In this document: piece after piece, positions 38,713 to 49,252 of the stretch
Layout: the number at the start of each line of letters is the position of its first letter
Position numbering within the stretch: position 1 is the first letter of the stretch
Source of the DNA: Klebsiella pneumoniae
GTDB taxonomy: Bacteria > Myxococcota_A > UBA796 > GCA-2862545
Assembly (NCBI GenBank): GCA_945861065.1
Contig: CAMASI010000007.1
Location: 18,393 to 82,392 of the forward strand
Length of the DNA stretch: 64,000 nucleotides
Direction of reading: 5' to 3'
Translations under genes and position numbers: made by a program
Notes under the pieces: model-generated
What the model saw: the letters and a program-made list of their open reading frames with translations, nothing else
The model's database searches: none
Told to the model about the DNA's origin: nothing

Positions 38713-40227
<1,515 letters not shown>

Positions 40228-40596
40228 TCTTGCTCTATTTTTTCCGTACGCGTTGAGCCGAAGCCCAACGTGAACATTGGAATGACGGTTCGTTCGTCGG
40301 CGCCACCTTGCGGGGGTGCCAACTCTTCCTTCTGCCTGCATGTCAAGGAGCGATGACGTGGACGTTTTTACACGTCTTCCGTCTTTCCGTCGGGAGGGGT
40401 CCCGACAGCCCGGCGGCTCTAGCGCTGATGCGATGAGCCGTCAAGGAGGGCGACGTTTGCCGCCTTTTGGCAGGGCCTCGGCCCCACCGTTGGGCGACTT
40501 TGGGTCACCCGCTGCCCCGGCGTACGGCCGGGTCATTCGTACCCGGCAGGTCATGCCTGCAAGGTGACAGCCTTCTATGGGCCGCTACGGGGCCTG
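40228..40596 (-). promoter_or_regulatory. rRNA leader region
   Basis: About 370 bp upstream of 16S with no gene. It holds tandem promoter-like sites (see separate entries), the hairpin CGTTGGGC-TTCG-GCTCAACG on the transcript (about 40250-40270) and ACGGTTCGTT (40285-40294), which pairs with the spacer at 38660-38669 to close a pre-16S stem. A third TTGACA at 40341-40346 has no convincing -10 partner. Confidence 0.65.
40416..40444 (-). promoter_or_regulatory. Promoter-like site P2 of the rRNA operon
   Basis: Minus strand TTGACG (40439-40444), a 17-bp spacer, then TAGAGC (40416-40421). It is the downstream one of two well-spaced sigma-70-type sites before 16S, and both share the CCTTGAC context. 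Confidence 0.45.
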
Positions 40597-40600
40597 TCAA
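40572..40600 (-). promoter_or_regulatory. Promoter P1 of the rRNA operon
   Basis: Minus strand TTGACA (40595-40600), a 17-bp spacer, then TAGAAG (40572-40577). A perfect -35 with ideal spacing fits a strong housekeeping promoter. It overlaps the last codons of the upstream DUF2752 gene. Confidence 0.6.
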
Positions 40601-41055
40601 GGTGCGGGTGCACCCACGGTGTACACCTTCCATACCCAGGCGAGGCCCATTAGGACGAGGAATGCTGCTGCGACTTGGATTTCTCTGTCCCCGATCGCGA
40701 TCGCAATGCGCGTCCACCGTCGGCGGGGGAGCACGACCTCCGCCGCAGACACGGCGAATACGAAACCGGTTGCGACGGCTAGGGCTGCCGCAAAGGGTTG
40801 GTTGAGCACCGCATCGAGCGGCCTCAGGTCGGCCATCAGCGCAAACGTCGTCGTGGCCCCACACATCGGACAGGGTAGTCCCGTCAAGACAAGGAAGGTG
40901 CAGGCTCCAAGGCCTAGTTGGCGATGGGTTCCAAAACCCGCAGCGTCAGGGGTGAGCCACCGCGCAACGCCCAGAACGGTCCCCGCGCCCACCGCAGACA
41001 CGCCGCTGAGAAGTCGCTCCCAACCGGCGGCGTCAGGCCTTTGAAAGCCCCACAT
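40597..41055 (-). CDS. DUF2752 membrane protein (second copy in the window)
   Basis: A 152-residue membrane protein with the DUF2752 motif LPCPMCGATTTFALMADL and at least three hydrophobic stretches (SGVSAVGAGTVLGVA, AALAVATGFVFAVSAA, AAAFLVLMGLAWVW). The ATG overlaps the zapA TAA (TAATG). Its end overlaps the rRNA promoter P1. It shares the FALMADL/FAFMADG motif context with the protein at 12212-12550, so they are paralogues, although this one is longer at both ends. Function unknown. Confidence 0.78.
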   Translation of the reverse strand: MWGFQRPDAAGWERLLSGVSAVGAGTVLGVARWLTPDAAGFGTHRQLGLGACTFLVLTGLPCPMCGATTTFALMADLRPLDAVLNQPFAAALAVATGFVFAVSAAEVVLPRRRWTRIAIAIGDREIQVAAAFLVLMGLAWVWKVYTVGAPAP

Positions 41056-41333
41056 TAGGCTTCCGCCCCCGTAGACTCCAGGAGTACACGAAGCGAGGCG
41101 AGGTCCCTGTCGACGCCCTCCAGTTCGTTGTCGACGGCACGGCGCAGACGTTCCAACTGAGATGCCAAATTCAACGCCGCCAAGATGGCGATCGTGTACT
41201 CATCCAGGGCGGCGGATCGCCCCGCTAGGTCTTGCATGGTTCGATCCACGATCGCCGCCATCGCCGTTGGATCCTCGTCTTCGTCCCCGCGTACCGTGTA
41301 GGTCCGGCCGCGAATACTGATTTGCACGCGCAT
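41055..41333 (-). CDS. zapA: Cell division protein ZapA-like
   Basis: A 92-residue protein. The N-terminal part VQISIRGRTYTVRGDEDED is the ZapA globular domain. The rest is a coiled coil (LAALNLASQLERLRRAVDNE, LEGVDRDLASLRVLLES). ZapA bundles FtsZ filaments at the division ring. It lies directly after ftsY (7 bp gap) and overlaps DUF2752. Confidence 0.82.
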   Translation of the reverse strand: MRVQISIRGRTYTVRGDEDEDPTAMAAIVDRTMQDLAGRSAALDEYTIAILAALNLASQLERLRRAVDNELEGVDRDLASLRVLLESTGAEA

Positions 41334-41340
41334 CTTTGCC

Positions 41341-42366
41341 TCAGGTAATCGCGTCCACGAACGCGGCGCCGTCGAAGTCGCGAAGGTCCTCTAGCCGTTC
41401 TCCAATCCCGACGAGCCGAATCGGGACGCCGGTTTCGGCCGCAACGGCAAACAATGCCCCGCCCTTCGCCGTTCCGTCCAGCTTCGTGACGACGATGCCA
41501 GTCAACGGGGTCGCGCTATGGAAGAGTGATGCTTGCGACACAGCATTTTGACCTACTGTTCCATCCACCACCAGAATCGTTTCGTGCGGTGCGCCGGGCA
41601 TGGCCTTGGCGATCGCCCGACGAATCTTTGCCAGTTCGTCCATCAACGGCTTCGTCGTCTGAAGGCGACCCGCCGTATCGATCAGCACGACGTCCCGAGA
41701 TCTCGCGACCGCGGCGCGAACAGCGTCGTACGCCACTGCACCCGGATCCGCACCGGGCTGGTGGGCGACGACCTCTGCGCCGGCACGTTGCGCCCAGACA
41801 GACAATTGCTCGATCGCCGCCGCCCTAAACGTGTCTCCCGCCGCCACCAAAACGCTCCGTCCGCGGGACCGAAACAGAGCTGCCAACTTCCCAATCGTCG
41901 TCGTCTTTCCACTTCCATTCACTCCGACGACCAAGATCACGAAGGGACGAACTGCCTCGTCATCCTCAAGCCCCGGCCGCCCAGCGCCAAGGACGGCAAA
42001 CATCTCGGCGCGAACCGCGGCCCGTACCGCATCTGGCGCACAGCTCTTGGCCGCATTCACCAACCGTGCCGTCGTTTTCACGCCGACGTCAGCAGCGAGT
42101 AGCGTCTCCTCCATCTCCTCCAAACGGCCGTCGTCGGAACGGCCCCACAAAGCCGACAGGCGGTCCCCGACCGCGGATCGCGTGAGTCGGAGTATCGCTC
42201 GCCAACCCGACTCGACCACTGGCTCGGGGGCGGCGATTTGAACCGCTTTCGGGACCTCGTCGTCGCCGGAATCCTGACGTTGCCAAAACCGGCCAATCGC
42301 GACCGCCAGGATCACGAGCGCGACAATCGCTACCGACACCACGATGCCGCCTAAGGTCCACGACAC
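41341..42366 (-). CDS. ftsY: Signal recognition particle receptor FtsY
   Basis: A 341-residue SRP receptor GTPase that docks ribosome-nascent chain complexes to the membrane. One N-terminal transmembrane helix is present ([20 protein letters not shown]) and the acidic A-domain is nearly absent. The NG domain has G1 [16 protein letters not shown]3 [19 protein letters not shown] and G4 [10 protein letters not shown]. It follows smc by 24 bp. An anchored FtsY with a short A-region is known in several Gram-negative groups. Confidence 0.95.
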   Translation of the reverse strand: MSWTLGGIVVSVAIVALVILAVAIGRFWQRQDSGDDEVPKAVQIAAPEPVVESGWRAILRLTRSAVGDRLSALWGRSDDGRLEEMEETLLAADVGVKTTARLVNAAKSCAPDAVRAAVRAEMFAVLGAGRPGLEDDEAVRPFVILVVGVNGSGKTTTIGKLAALFRSRGRSVLVAAGDTFRAAAIEQLSVWAQRAGAEVVAHQPGADPGAVAYDAVRAAVARSRDVVLIDTAGRLQTTKPLMDELAKIRRAIAKAMPGAPHETILVVDGTVGQNAVSQASLFHSATPLTGIVVTKLDGTAKGGALFAVAAETGVPIRLVGIGERLEDLRDFDGAAFVDAIT

Positions 42367-42390
42367 CGACGCTCCTCTAGGGGCCGAACG

Positions 42391-45300
42391 CTATCGCGAG
42401 CCCAAAGGCCGGGGTTGAGAATTGGGCGCGCCATCGAGTCGCACACTGACCACCCGACTCACGCCTGGTTGGGCCATAGCCACACCGTACAGCACGTCAG
42501 CTGCCTCCATCGTCCGGCGGTGATGCGTGACGAGCAAGAGTTGGGTGTCCCGCGCCATTTCGCGGAGGATCGAGGTGAACCTGGCCCCATTTGCCTCATC
42601 CAAAGGCGCATCAACCTCATCCAAGACGCAGAACGGCGCAGGCCGGTACCGAAACAGCGCGATCAACAGCGCGATTGCGGCCATGGCCTTTTCTCCTCCA
42701 GACAACAGACTGAGGTGTTGGAGCCGCTTCCCGGGGGGTTGGACCCACAGCGCCACGCCAGCGTCCAACACGTCGTCCGTTTCCTCGAGCACGAGACGCG
42801 CAGCCCCGCCTCCCACCAGGGCCGGGTAGGCTTGCCTCAGGGCGCCATCGACGTGGTCGAAGGCCTCACGAAACCGCTCCCGACAATCGCGGTTGAGGCG
42901 CGCGATCGCAGTCCGAAGGTCGGCAACGGAGCGCTCCAGGTCCGAACGCTGTGCGTCCAGATCCGCGTACCGGGCCGACAGTTCCTCAAACGAAACGAGC
43001 GCGGAGAGGTTGACCTCCCCCAAGGATTCGAGCGCGCCTCGAGCTTCGCGCACGGCACCGACCCAAATCGCTGCATCCGAGGTGTCCGTAGTACTCCGGA
43101 TCACGAGCGCTTGGACGGCTTCGATAACGACGTCGCCGACGACCGCTGCGTCAGCAACACTCGGGTCCGGCTCCAGAACCACCGGCCCTCGCGACAATCG
43201 GTCGAGGAGTCCTGGCAGCGACATCTGATACCGATCGGACACCGTCGAACGCAACGTCTCCACCTCCGCAATCGCGTCCTGGAGAAGGGCCTCTTCCTGG
43301 GCGACTCGTTCCGTGGTTTCCGCACGGCGAACGACATCGCCGCTGAGCGCAGCCTCGGCCGCTTGAAACGCAGTGCGCAACGCGATCCATCGCTCCCGAG
43401 CCAACGAGTTCGCGGCGTCAGAATCCGCCCGAATCACCTGACAACGATCCACCTCGCACTGCCACGCCGTCAACTGCACGGCGTGTCGCCCAAGCTCGCT
43501 CGTTGCCAACTCAAGCCGTGCGACAGCAGCAACCGACGCGCCTCGGGCCGTTGCAAACGCCGCCTCCGCAAATTCCTCAGCGACTCGGGCCGCGTCCTGT
43601 CGGCCTGAAGCTGCCAGGCGCTCCCCTGCCGCCGTAGCAGCAGCCCGCTCCGCCGCGAGACGCAATGCCCCGGATTCATTCGCTTTGGCGGTGGCGCGGT
43701 CGAGCACGAGATCGGCTTCAACTGCTGCCGCATCCAAGACCGCGCCTTCGCTTTGACAAAGGGCAAGGAACGCGGTCGTTTCCTTCCACGCGGCTGCTGA
43801 GGCCTGCACTGCTGCGGTCACCCGCGCGAGATCCTCGGTCGCCGATCGCCATTCGGTGTCCAGCCGCCTCAATTCCGCCTCTGACGCACCCACGCCAGCG
43901 CCCGCAACAGCCACCTCGGTCGAGCACAGCGCGAGCGCTCGCGCCTGTTGGTCCACCGCGTCGGCTGCGGCTGCAAAGATTTCGCGGGCTACGAGGGCGT
44001 CGATCACGAGCGACTCGGCCGACTCCAACACATCTTCTCGATCCGCCGTCATGGTAGCGGGAACGGGTCGTCGCTCCAACGCTGCCCGTTCGCTCGCCGA
44101 CCACGCCACAATGGCAGCGCGCGCGGAAGCCCCGGCCGCCACGACTGCCAGGTCGGCTTTCGCCACAGCGTCGACGGCCTCGCCGATGCCCCGCAACGCG
44201 GTGTCGATCTCAAGACTTTGGACGGTCTCGAGCCGGCTAGAGGCGAGCGCCGACGCACAGGCCTCCACCGTGACATCCGCCTGTTTCGCCCCTTCCCGAG
44301 CCACATCGACCGAGCGCTCGACCAAAACGATCCGATCATTCACCCCAACGAGCTCAAACTCTACTTCCGTGGCTCGCCGCCAACGCGCAGCCGCATTTCC
44401 GCCGCCAGCACGCACCACACCCATCGGGTCAGTCCACACGCCGTCGCCTCGGGCGCGCACCGCTTCCATCCAACTCGACGCGCGCTCGAGCGGGGCTGCC
44501 GCCAGCGCTTCGGATGGGCCCCGCGCCGACAACAGTGCGTCCAGGTCCATCTCTGTGACGACCGGAAGGTCAAGCCAAGGGTCCAAAGCCGCCCGACGCG
44601 GATCGTCCGCGTCCGTCACCGCCGCAAATCGGACCAGCCGAACGTCTGCGCGCGCAGCGATTGCGTCGCAATCCCCTGCAGGAGGACGAAGCGCGAGCAG
44701 TTCGGCGAGCAGGCTCCCTCGGGCGACCTTCAGCGCTGACACGGAGCCCAACGCTTCGTCCATGATTCGTTTCGCGTTCTCTGCAGCCTCCGAGGCGAGG
44801 GCGAGGGCAAGCCCAGCAGCGTCCACGCGAACCGCCTGTTCCCGTTGCACGCTCGCCGAATGGGCCGCGCGGGCCCTGGCGATTCGCAGTTCCCCGTCGA
44901 TCCGAATGGCTTGACGATCCGTGTCGAGCTGCCGCTCGCTAGCACCAAGGCGATCGTCCGTTTCAACGGCAAGGCGAGCCAAGGCATTGCGGTTGTGCTC
45001 GTCTTCGACGGCACGCGACTTCGCCGCCGTGACGCGCCTCAGCTCTGCCTCCGCAACCGCGGCGTCGTTGCGTGCCCGAATCGCGGCCAGCCCCGACTCA
45101 GCCTCCTGCAACGACGCTGCCGCCGCCTGGCGCAAAACCAACCCACCCTCGCTCGCCTGTTTCACCACGCCAAATGCCGTTTGTGCGCGGGCCAGCTCTG
45201 CAGACGCAACAGCAAGCGCGCGCGCAACTTCGTCGCGTTGGCCGCTCAACCGATCTCGTCGAGCCACTCGCCGCTCCGTCTCCGCCTCGGCCGACAACGA

Positions 45301-46548
45301 ATTGTAAGAATCAACGCGTGCCTCGGCCGACGCGATCGCCACGGCGACCCGCGCCCGGGAGGCTTCCAACACCTGGCGGGCCCGAGTGGCCTCAGCCTGG
45401 GTCGCCAGGTCCGCATCGGCACCTTCAATGGCACTGATCGCGGCGTGCTCGGCCGTTTCGGCGGCCTTGACGTGCCCCGCGTGTTCCTCGCGAAACCGAG
45501 CCAATTCCCGGCAACTGGCGCCCCACGAGCGTTCCGCGGCCATGGCCCCATTGGTCGCTTGGGCAACGTCTTTCTCCGCGGCTTCGCGCCGGGTTTCGGA
45601 ATCCGCCTGCGCCGCGCCCGCGCCAACCACGCGCGCCATCGCCTCGCGCAACGCAAGATCCGCCGCGTGAAGCTCATCCCTCAGCGTCGTCGCAGCCAGC
45701 TCCGCGAGCGCCAACTCAGCGCGACGGGCCCCGAGATCCGCCTCGCGTCGCGCCACATCGCGTACCGCCGCGTCCCGATCCGCACCTGCGGCACGAACAC
45801 GATCGCGGAGGACCCGGCGATCCGCCGTGCGCTCATCGAAACGAACCAAAGAAACCGCGATCTCGTTGAGACGCAGCACCGCTCGCCAGCGACGCCATCG
45901 GGCAGCAGCAATCGCCGATTCGCGCATGGACACGACTTGACGACGCAACTCCGTTGCCAGGTCCGCGGCCCGATCCAGCTGCGCCGCCGTGCCAGTCAGG
46001 CGCGCCAGCGCTTCATCTCGCCGCACACGCCACGCCGAAACGCCCGCAGCGTCATCGAGCATCAGCCGTCGCTCTACGGGTGTCGCATGAACGAGTCGGT
46101 CCACACGCCCCTGCTCGACGAAAGCGTGTTGCGGGCCAATGCCGCCGTCGAGCAGCAACTCGACCACGTCCCGACGACGCACACGCGTCCCATTGATTTC
46201 GTATTCCGACCCGCCGTCCCGATGCGTCCGGCGGCACAATTCGAGCTCTGGATTGGCTGCGTACGCGCCAGGAAAGGGCTCGGATCCCTCCGCGGTGAAT
46301 ACCAACCTCACCTCGCAGGTCGACAAGGGTGGAAAATCGACCGATCCTCCAAAAATCACGTCCATCATCTCTGAGCCGCGAAGACTGCGTGCGCTCGACT
46401 CCCCGAGCACCCACCTGAGCGCGTCTACGACGTTGGACTTTCCGCATCCGTTTGGGCCAACAATGCCCGAAATCCCCGATCCAAACTCAAGCGTGGTTCG
46501 AATTGGAAATGACTTGAAGCCGTGCAATACGAGGCGACAGATCCGCAC
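42391..46548 (-). CDS. smc: Chromosome segregation protein SMC
   Basis: A 1385-residue SMC ATPase that loops and condenses the chromosome. The N-terminal head has FKSF and Walker A VGPNGCGKSN. The C-terminal head has the signature LSLLSGGEKAMAAIALL and Walker B FCVLDEVDAPLDEAN. Long Ala/Arg/Glu coiled-coil arms flank a central hinge-like region (around DDPRRAALDPWLDLP). It is about 200 residues longer than typical bacterial SMC and unusually Ala-rich. It sits 3 bp after the gamma-carbonic-anhydrase gene and before ftsY. scpA and scpB are not nearby. Confidence 0.95.
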   Translation of the reverse strand: MRICRLVLHGFKSFPIRTTLEFGSGISGIVGPNGCGKSNVVDALRWVLGESSARSLRGSEMMDVIFGGSVDFPPLSTCEVRLVFTAEGSEPFPGAYAANPELELCRRTHRDGGSEYEINGTRVRRRDVVELLLDGGIGPQHAFVEQGRVDRLVHATPVERRLMLDDAAGVSAWRVRRDEALARLTGTAAQLDRAADLATELRRQVVSMRESAIAAARWRRWRAVLRLNEIAVSLVRFDERTADRRVLRDRVRAAGADRDAAVRDVARREADLGARRAELALAELAATTLRDELHAADLALREAMARVVGAGAAQADSETRREAAEKDVAQATNGAMAAERSWGASCRELARFREEHAGHVKAAETAEHAAISAIEGADADLATQAEATRARQVLEASRARVAVAIASAEARVDSYNSLSAEAETERRVARRDRLSGQRDEVARALAVASAELARAQTAFGVVKQASEGGLVLRQAAAASLQEAESGLAAIRARNDAAVAEAELRRVTAAKSRAVEDEHNRNALARLAVETDDRLGASERQLDTDRQAIRIDGELRIARARAAHSASVQREQAVRVDAAGLALALASEAAENAKRIMDEALGSVSALKVARGSLLAELLALRPPAGDCDAIAARADVRLVRFAAVTDADDPRRAALDPWLDLPVVTEMDLDALLSARGPSEALAAAPLERASSWMEAVRARGDGVWTDPMGVVRAGGGNAAARWRRATEVEFELVGVNDRIVLVERSVDVAREGAKQADVTVEACASALASSRLETVQSLEIDTALRGIGEAVDAVAKADLAVVAAGASARAAIVAWSASERAALERRPVPATMTADREDVLESAESLVIDALVAREIFAAAADAVDQQARALALCSTEVAVAGAGVGASEAELRRLDTEWRSATEDLARVTAAVQASAAAWKETTAFLALCQSEGAVLDAAAVEADLVLDRATAKANESGALRLAAERAAATAAGERLAASGRQDAARVAEEFAEAAFATARGASVAAVARLELATSELGRHAVQLTAWQCEVDRCQVIRADSDAANSLARERWIALRTAFQAAEAALSGDVVRRAETTERVAQEEALLQDAIAEVETLRSTVSDRYQMSLPGLLDRLSRGPVVLEPDPSVADAAVVGDVVIEAVQALVIRSTTDTSDAAIWVGAVREARGALESLGEVNLSALVSFEELSARYADLDAQRSDLERSVADLRTAIARLNRDCRERFREAFDHVDGALRQAYPALVGGGAARLVLEETDDVLDAGVALWVQPPGKRLQHLSLLSGGEKAMAAIALLIALFRYRPAPFCVLDEVDAPLDEANGARFTSILREMARDTQLLLVTHHRRTMEAADVLYGVAMAQPGVSRVVSVRLDGAPNSQPRPLGSR

Positions 46549-46551
46549 CGA

Positions 46552-47058
46552 TCAGCTCCGCCGCGCTTCGACCAACACGACGTAGGACATCCACGCGACG
46601 CGGATCGTCTCGGCATCCGAGATCGTCACGGCGCCCACCACCCGACCGGGCGCACCGAGAACCCGCGAGCCGGGCGGAATCACTCGGCCGGGCGGAACCA
46701 GCGCGCCGGCACCGATCAAGCAGCCCGCCCCGATCACTGCGTCGTCGAGCACGATCGCGCCCATGCCGATGAGGCAGTCGTCTCCGACCGTACACCCGTG
46801 CAGGACAGCGCGGTGGCCCACAGTGACCCGTGCGCCTAGGCGGAGCGCCGTCCGGCCAGGATGGTTGTGGCACACGGCGCCGTCCTGGATGTTGCTATCC
46901 TCGCCGACCGTGATCCTCCCCATGTCTCCGCGCAACACAGCACACGGCCAAACGCTGGCGCGCGGTCCGATCACGACGTCGCCGATCACGATCGCAGCGT
47001 CGTGAACGAAGGCGCCTGGGTGCACCTCCGGCCATTGATTGAGCCACCCCTCGACCAC
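46552..47058 (-). CDS. Gamma-carbonic-anhydrase-like hexapeptide-repeat protein
   Basis: A 168-residue left-handed beta-helix protein. Isoleucine/valine-rich hexapeptide repeats run throughout (AAIVIGDVVIGPRASVWPCA, MGAIVLDDAVIGAG). The zinc-binding histidines of the gamma-class are seen in AVCHNHPGR and VGHRAVLHGC. The family (YrdA/PaaY/CaiE type) includes active carbonic anhydrases and thioesterases, and the activity cannot be fixed here. It is transcribed with smc and ftsY. Confidence 0.85.
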   Translation of the reverse strand: MVEGWLNQWPEVHPGAFVHDAAIVIGDVVIGPRASVWPCAVLRGDMGRITVGEDSNIQDGAVCHNHPGRTALRLGARVTVGHRAVLHGCTVGDDCLIGMGAIVLDDAVIGAGCLIGAGALVPPGRVIPPGSRVLGAPGRVVGAVTISDAETIRVAWMSYVVLVEARRS

Positions 47059-47128
47059 ACCCGCTCCTGGAGACGCGCATTAGCATCGTCGCATCCCCGT
47101 GTAGCGCCGCGGCACACCTACTTTCACC

Positions 47129-48373
47129 TCACCGACTGCTGTCCACCACCAGCGGTAGCCCCGGCGCCCCATCCAACACGACCGCCTCCGAGGCGAGGCG
47201 AACCGCCTCCAGCACGCCTCTCCCGTCGCGATGAAACAGCGTCAGGATTTCTTCGCCCGCACGAACATCTTCTCCGACCGGCACGCGAATTCTCGCACCG
47301 ACCCCAAAGTCGATTGAATCCGCAGCCACGTTCCGGCCGGCACCCAGCACCCACACTGCGACCCCGACGGCACGCGCGTCGAGCCCTGTCACACGGCCGG
47401 ATCGCGCAGCCCGGACGGCGATCGCTGTCGTGCCCGCGCCGCGCAACCCGCCGCACAGCGTTCGCGGATCGCCTCCCTGAGCGGCAACCATGCGCTCGAA
47501 CCGCCCATAGGCGGCGCCCGACGCCAGCACACCGGCTGCCCTCGGATGTCCAGCGAGGGCGACCGTGAGCGCGACGAGGTCGGCCGGGCCACCCCCTTGC
47601 AAGGTCTCCACCGCCTCCTCGACCTCCAGCGAATTTCCGACTGTCAGCCCCAATGGCCGGTCCATCGCGGTCACCACCGCCGAGCAACGGAGGCCCACGC
47701 CCCGCGCCGTGCGAACCAGGGCGTCGGCGAGCGCGCGCGCCCGGTTCGGGTCGGACATGAAAGCGCCCGACCCTGCTTTGACGTCCAGCACGAGGTCCTG
47801 AACCCCGGCCGCGATCTTCTTTGACAGGATGCTGGCAACGATCAACGGGATCGACGCCACCGTCTCCGTCTCGTCGCGCAAAGCGTACAAAACGCGGTCG
47901 GCGGGTGCGAGGTCGGACGTTTGGCCGCTGATGAAGCAGCCGACGTCGGCGAGCACGCGACGCAGCGCGTCGGGTTCCAGATTCGTTCGATAGCCGGGAA
48001 TCGACTCCAGCTTGTCGAGTGTGCCGCCGGTGTGACCCAAGCCCCGACCTGAAATCATCGGCACCCGCAGCCCAAGTTCCGCCCACAGGGGTGCGAGAAC
48101 CAAGCTCACCTTGTCGCCGATCCCGCCCGTAGAATGTTTGTCCTTCAACGTGGGCCCCGGTGGCCACGAGAGAATCTGCCCCGAGGACGCCATTGCCTGG
48201 GTAAGCGCCACCCCGGCGTCGTCTGGCAACCCGTGTGCGAAGACCCACGCCAGCCAGGCCGCCGCTTGGGGCCGGGACACGCTGCCGTCGACCACACCGG
48301 TGACGAACGCCGCCACCATCTCCGTGTCCCGCGGCCCGTCTCTCATTGCGCGGAGGATTTCGTTGGCTCGCAT
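47129..48373 (-). CDS. deoA: Thymidine (pyrimidine-nucleoside) phosphorylase
   Basis: 414 residues from the ATG at 48373 (MRANEILRAM). Phosphate-binding/family motif LKDKHSTGGIGDKVSLVLAP, then SGRGLGHTGGTLDKLESIPG and KKIAAGVQDLVLDVKAGSGAF, all diagnostic. It cleaves thymidine or uridine with phosphate for salvage. The frame runs 13 residues further upstream, but those are less family-like. It follows the DUF2236 gene by 10 bp. Confidence 0.93.
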   Translation of the reverse strand: MRANEILRAMRDGPRDTEMVAAFVTGVVDGSVSRPQAAAWLAWVFAHGLPDDAGVALTQAMASSGQILSWPPGPTLKDKHSTGGIGDKVSLVLAPLWAELGLRVPMISGRGLGHTGGTLDKLESIPGYRTNLEPDALRRVLADVGCFISGQTSDLAPADRVLYALRDETETVASIPLIVASILSKKIAAGVQDLVLDVKAGSGAFMSDPNRARALADALVRTARGVGLRCSAVVTAMDRPLGLTVGNSLEVEEAVETLQGGGPADLVALTVALAGHPRAAGVLASGAAYGRFERMVAAQGGDPRTLCGGLRGAGTTAIAVRAARSGRVTGLDARAVGVAVWVLGAGRNVAADSIDFGVGARIRVPVGEDVRAGEEILTLFHRDGRGVLEAVRLASEAVVLDGAPGLPLVVDSSR

Positions 48374-48383
48374 AGCGCCCGTC

Positions 48384-49160
48384 CTAACGGAGAAGCGTTC
48401 GGGACAAGGCATCGCTGACGAAACGCCGTTTCTTCGGCAGCAGCCGACCGAGCGGACCCAACCCGCGCACGACCGCCGCTAGTTTTGGACTGCGAAGAGA
48501 CGACACCCCGAGCGCCTCCGCCATCGGCTCGGGCAACGTTGTCGCGCTCCACCGCGCGAGGAATCCGGCACGGAGCCCTTCGCCCCAGGAGGGCCCACTG
48601 GGCATGGTGAGGAAGGTCCACATCGCTTTCGTCTCGTCGCCGACGCGCAGTGTGTGACGGACGGCGTTTGTGATGGCGTCGTTGAGCGCCGCCCGGCTGG
48701 CGGGAATGTCGTGTTCGGCCACGTCGAACAAGGCGCCAAACCGTCGCGCGTCTCCAAAAAAAGCGGTCTCCAGCGTTTCGTCTCGTCGCCCACGAACGAG
48801 ATCGGCGCCGGACAAGACGCCGTCGAGCAGCGTGATGTAGATCCACGCAAGGGCGGCTGGGTCGGAAGCGGACCAGCCCGGACCGTTCAAGTGATCGTGT
48901 TTTCGCCGGACCCGCCCGGCGTGGCGATCCGCGTTGGCGCGGTCCCCGAACACCATGGAGGAGAGCGTCGTCGCCGCGCGAATGAACCGAGCGCCCGGCG
49001 CTGAATCCCGGGCGCTGTACACCGAACTGGCCGCGGCGAAAGCGGGATGTGCGTATTGCAGCAACACTACGCGCGGCGCGAACAGCAGGATGGCGCGCTC
49101 GCGGCAGACCCGCCGCGCGGCGCTGTCGGCAGCGAAGAAGGGTTCCGTGCTTTCGTTCAT
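48384..49160 (-). CDS. DUF2236 (MpaB/rubber oxygenase-like) protein
   Basis: A 258-residue helical protein of the MpaB/DUF2236 class. Seen: RAILLFAPRVVLLQYAHPAFAAA, the RRKHDHLNGPGWSASDPAALAWIYITLLDG segment (R-HLNG, W-SA-DP, conserved in the heme-binding oxygenase group), and a basic tail LLPKKRRFVSDAL. Family members include the latex-clearing oxygenase Lcp and Tri-type oxygenases. The substrate is unknown here. It diverges from the barrel gene at 49253 over about 90 bp. Confidence 0.75.
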   Translation of the reverse strand: MNESTEPFFAADSAARRVCRERAILLFAPRVVLLQYAHPAFAAASSVYSARDSAPGARFIRAATTLSSMVFGDRANADRHAGRVRRKHDHLNGPGWSASDPAALAWIYITLLDGVLSGADLVRGRRDETLETAFFGDARRFGALFDVAEHDIPASRAALNDAITNAVRHTLRVGDETKAMWTFLTMPSGPSWGEGLRAGFLARWSATTLPEPMAEALGVSSLRSPKLAAVVRGLGPLGRLLPKKRRFVSDALSRTLLR

Positions 49161-49252
49161 GGCGTGCCCTAGCCGACGTAGACCTGAGATGTGTTGCGGT
49201 CGAATGGGTTCTCAAATGGGGCGTCTGCCTGGGGCACGAGGAGTGAATCACC

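Noticed and set aside
40341..40346. A third full rRNA promoter at TTGACA 40341-40346
   Set aside because: No -10 hexamer is found at 16-18 bp.
42415..46374. Long plus-strand frames over smc (up to 509 residues)
   Set aside because: They are shadows of the smc coding frame with low-complexity composition.
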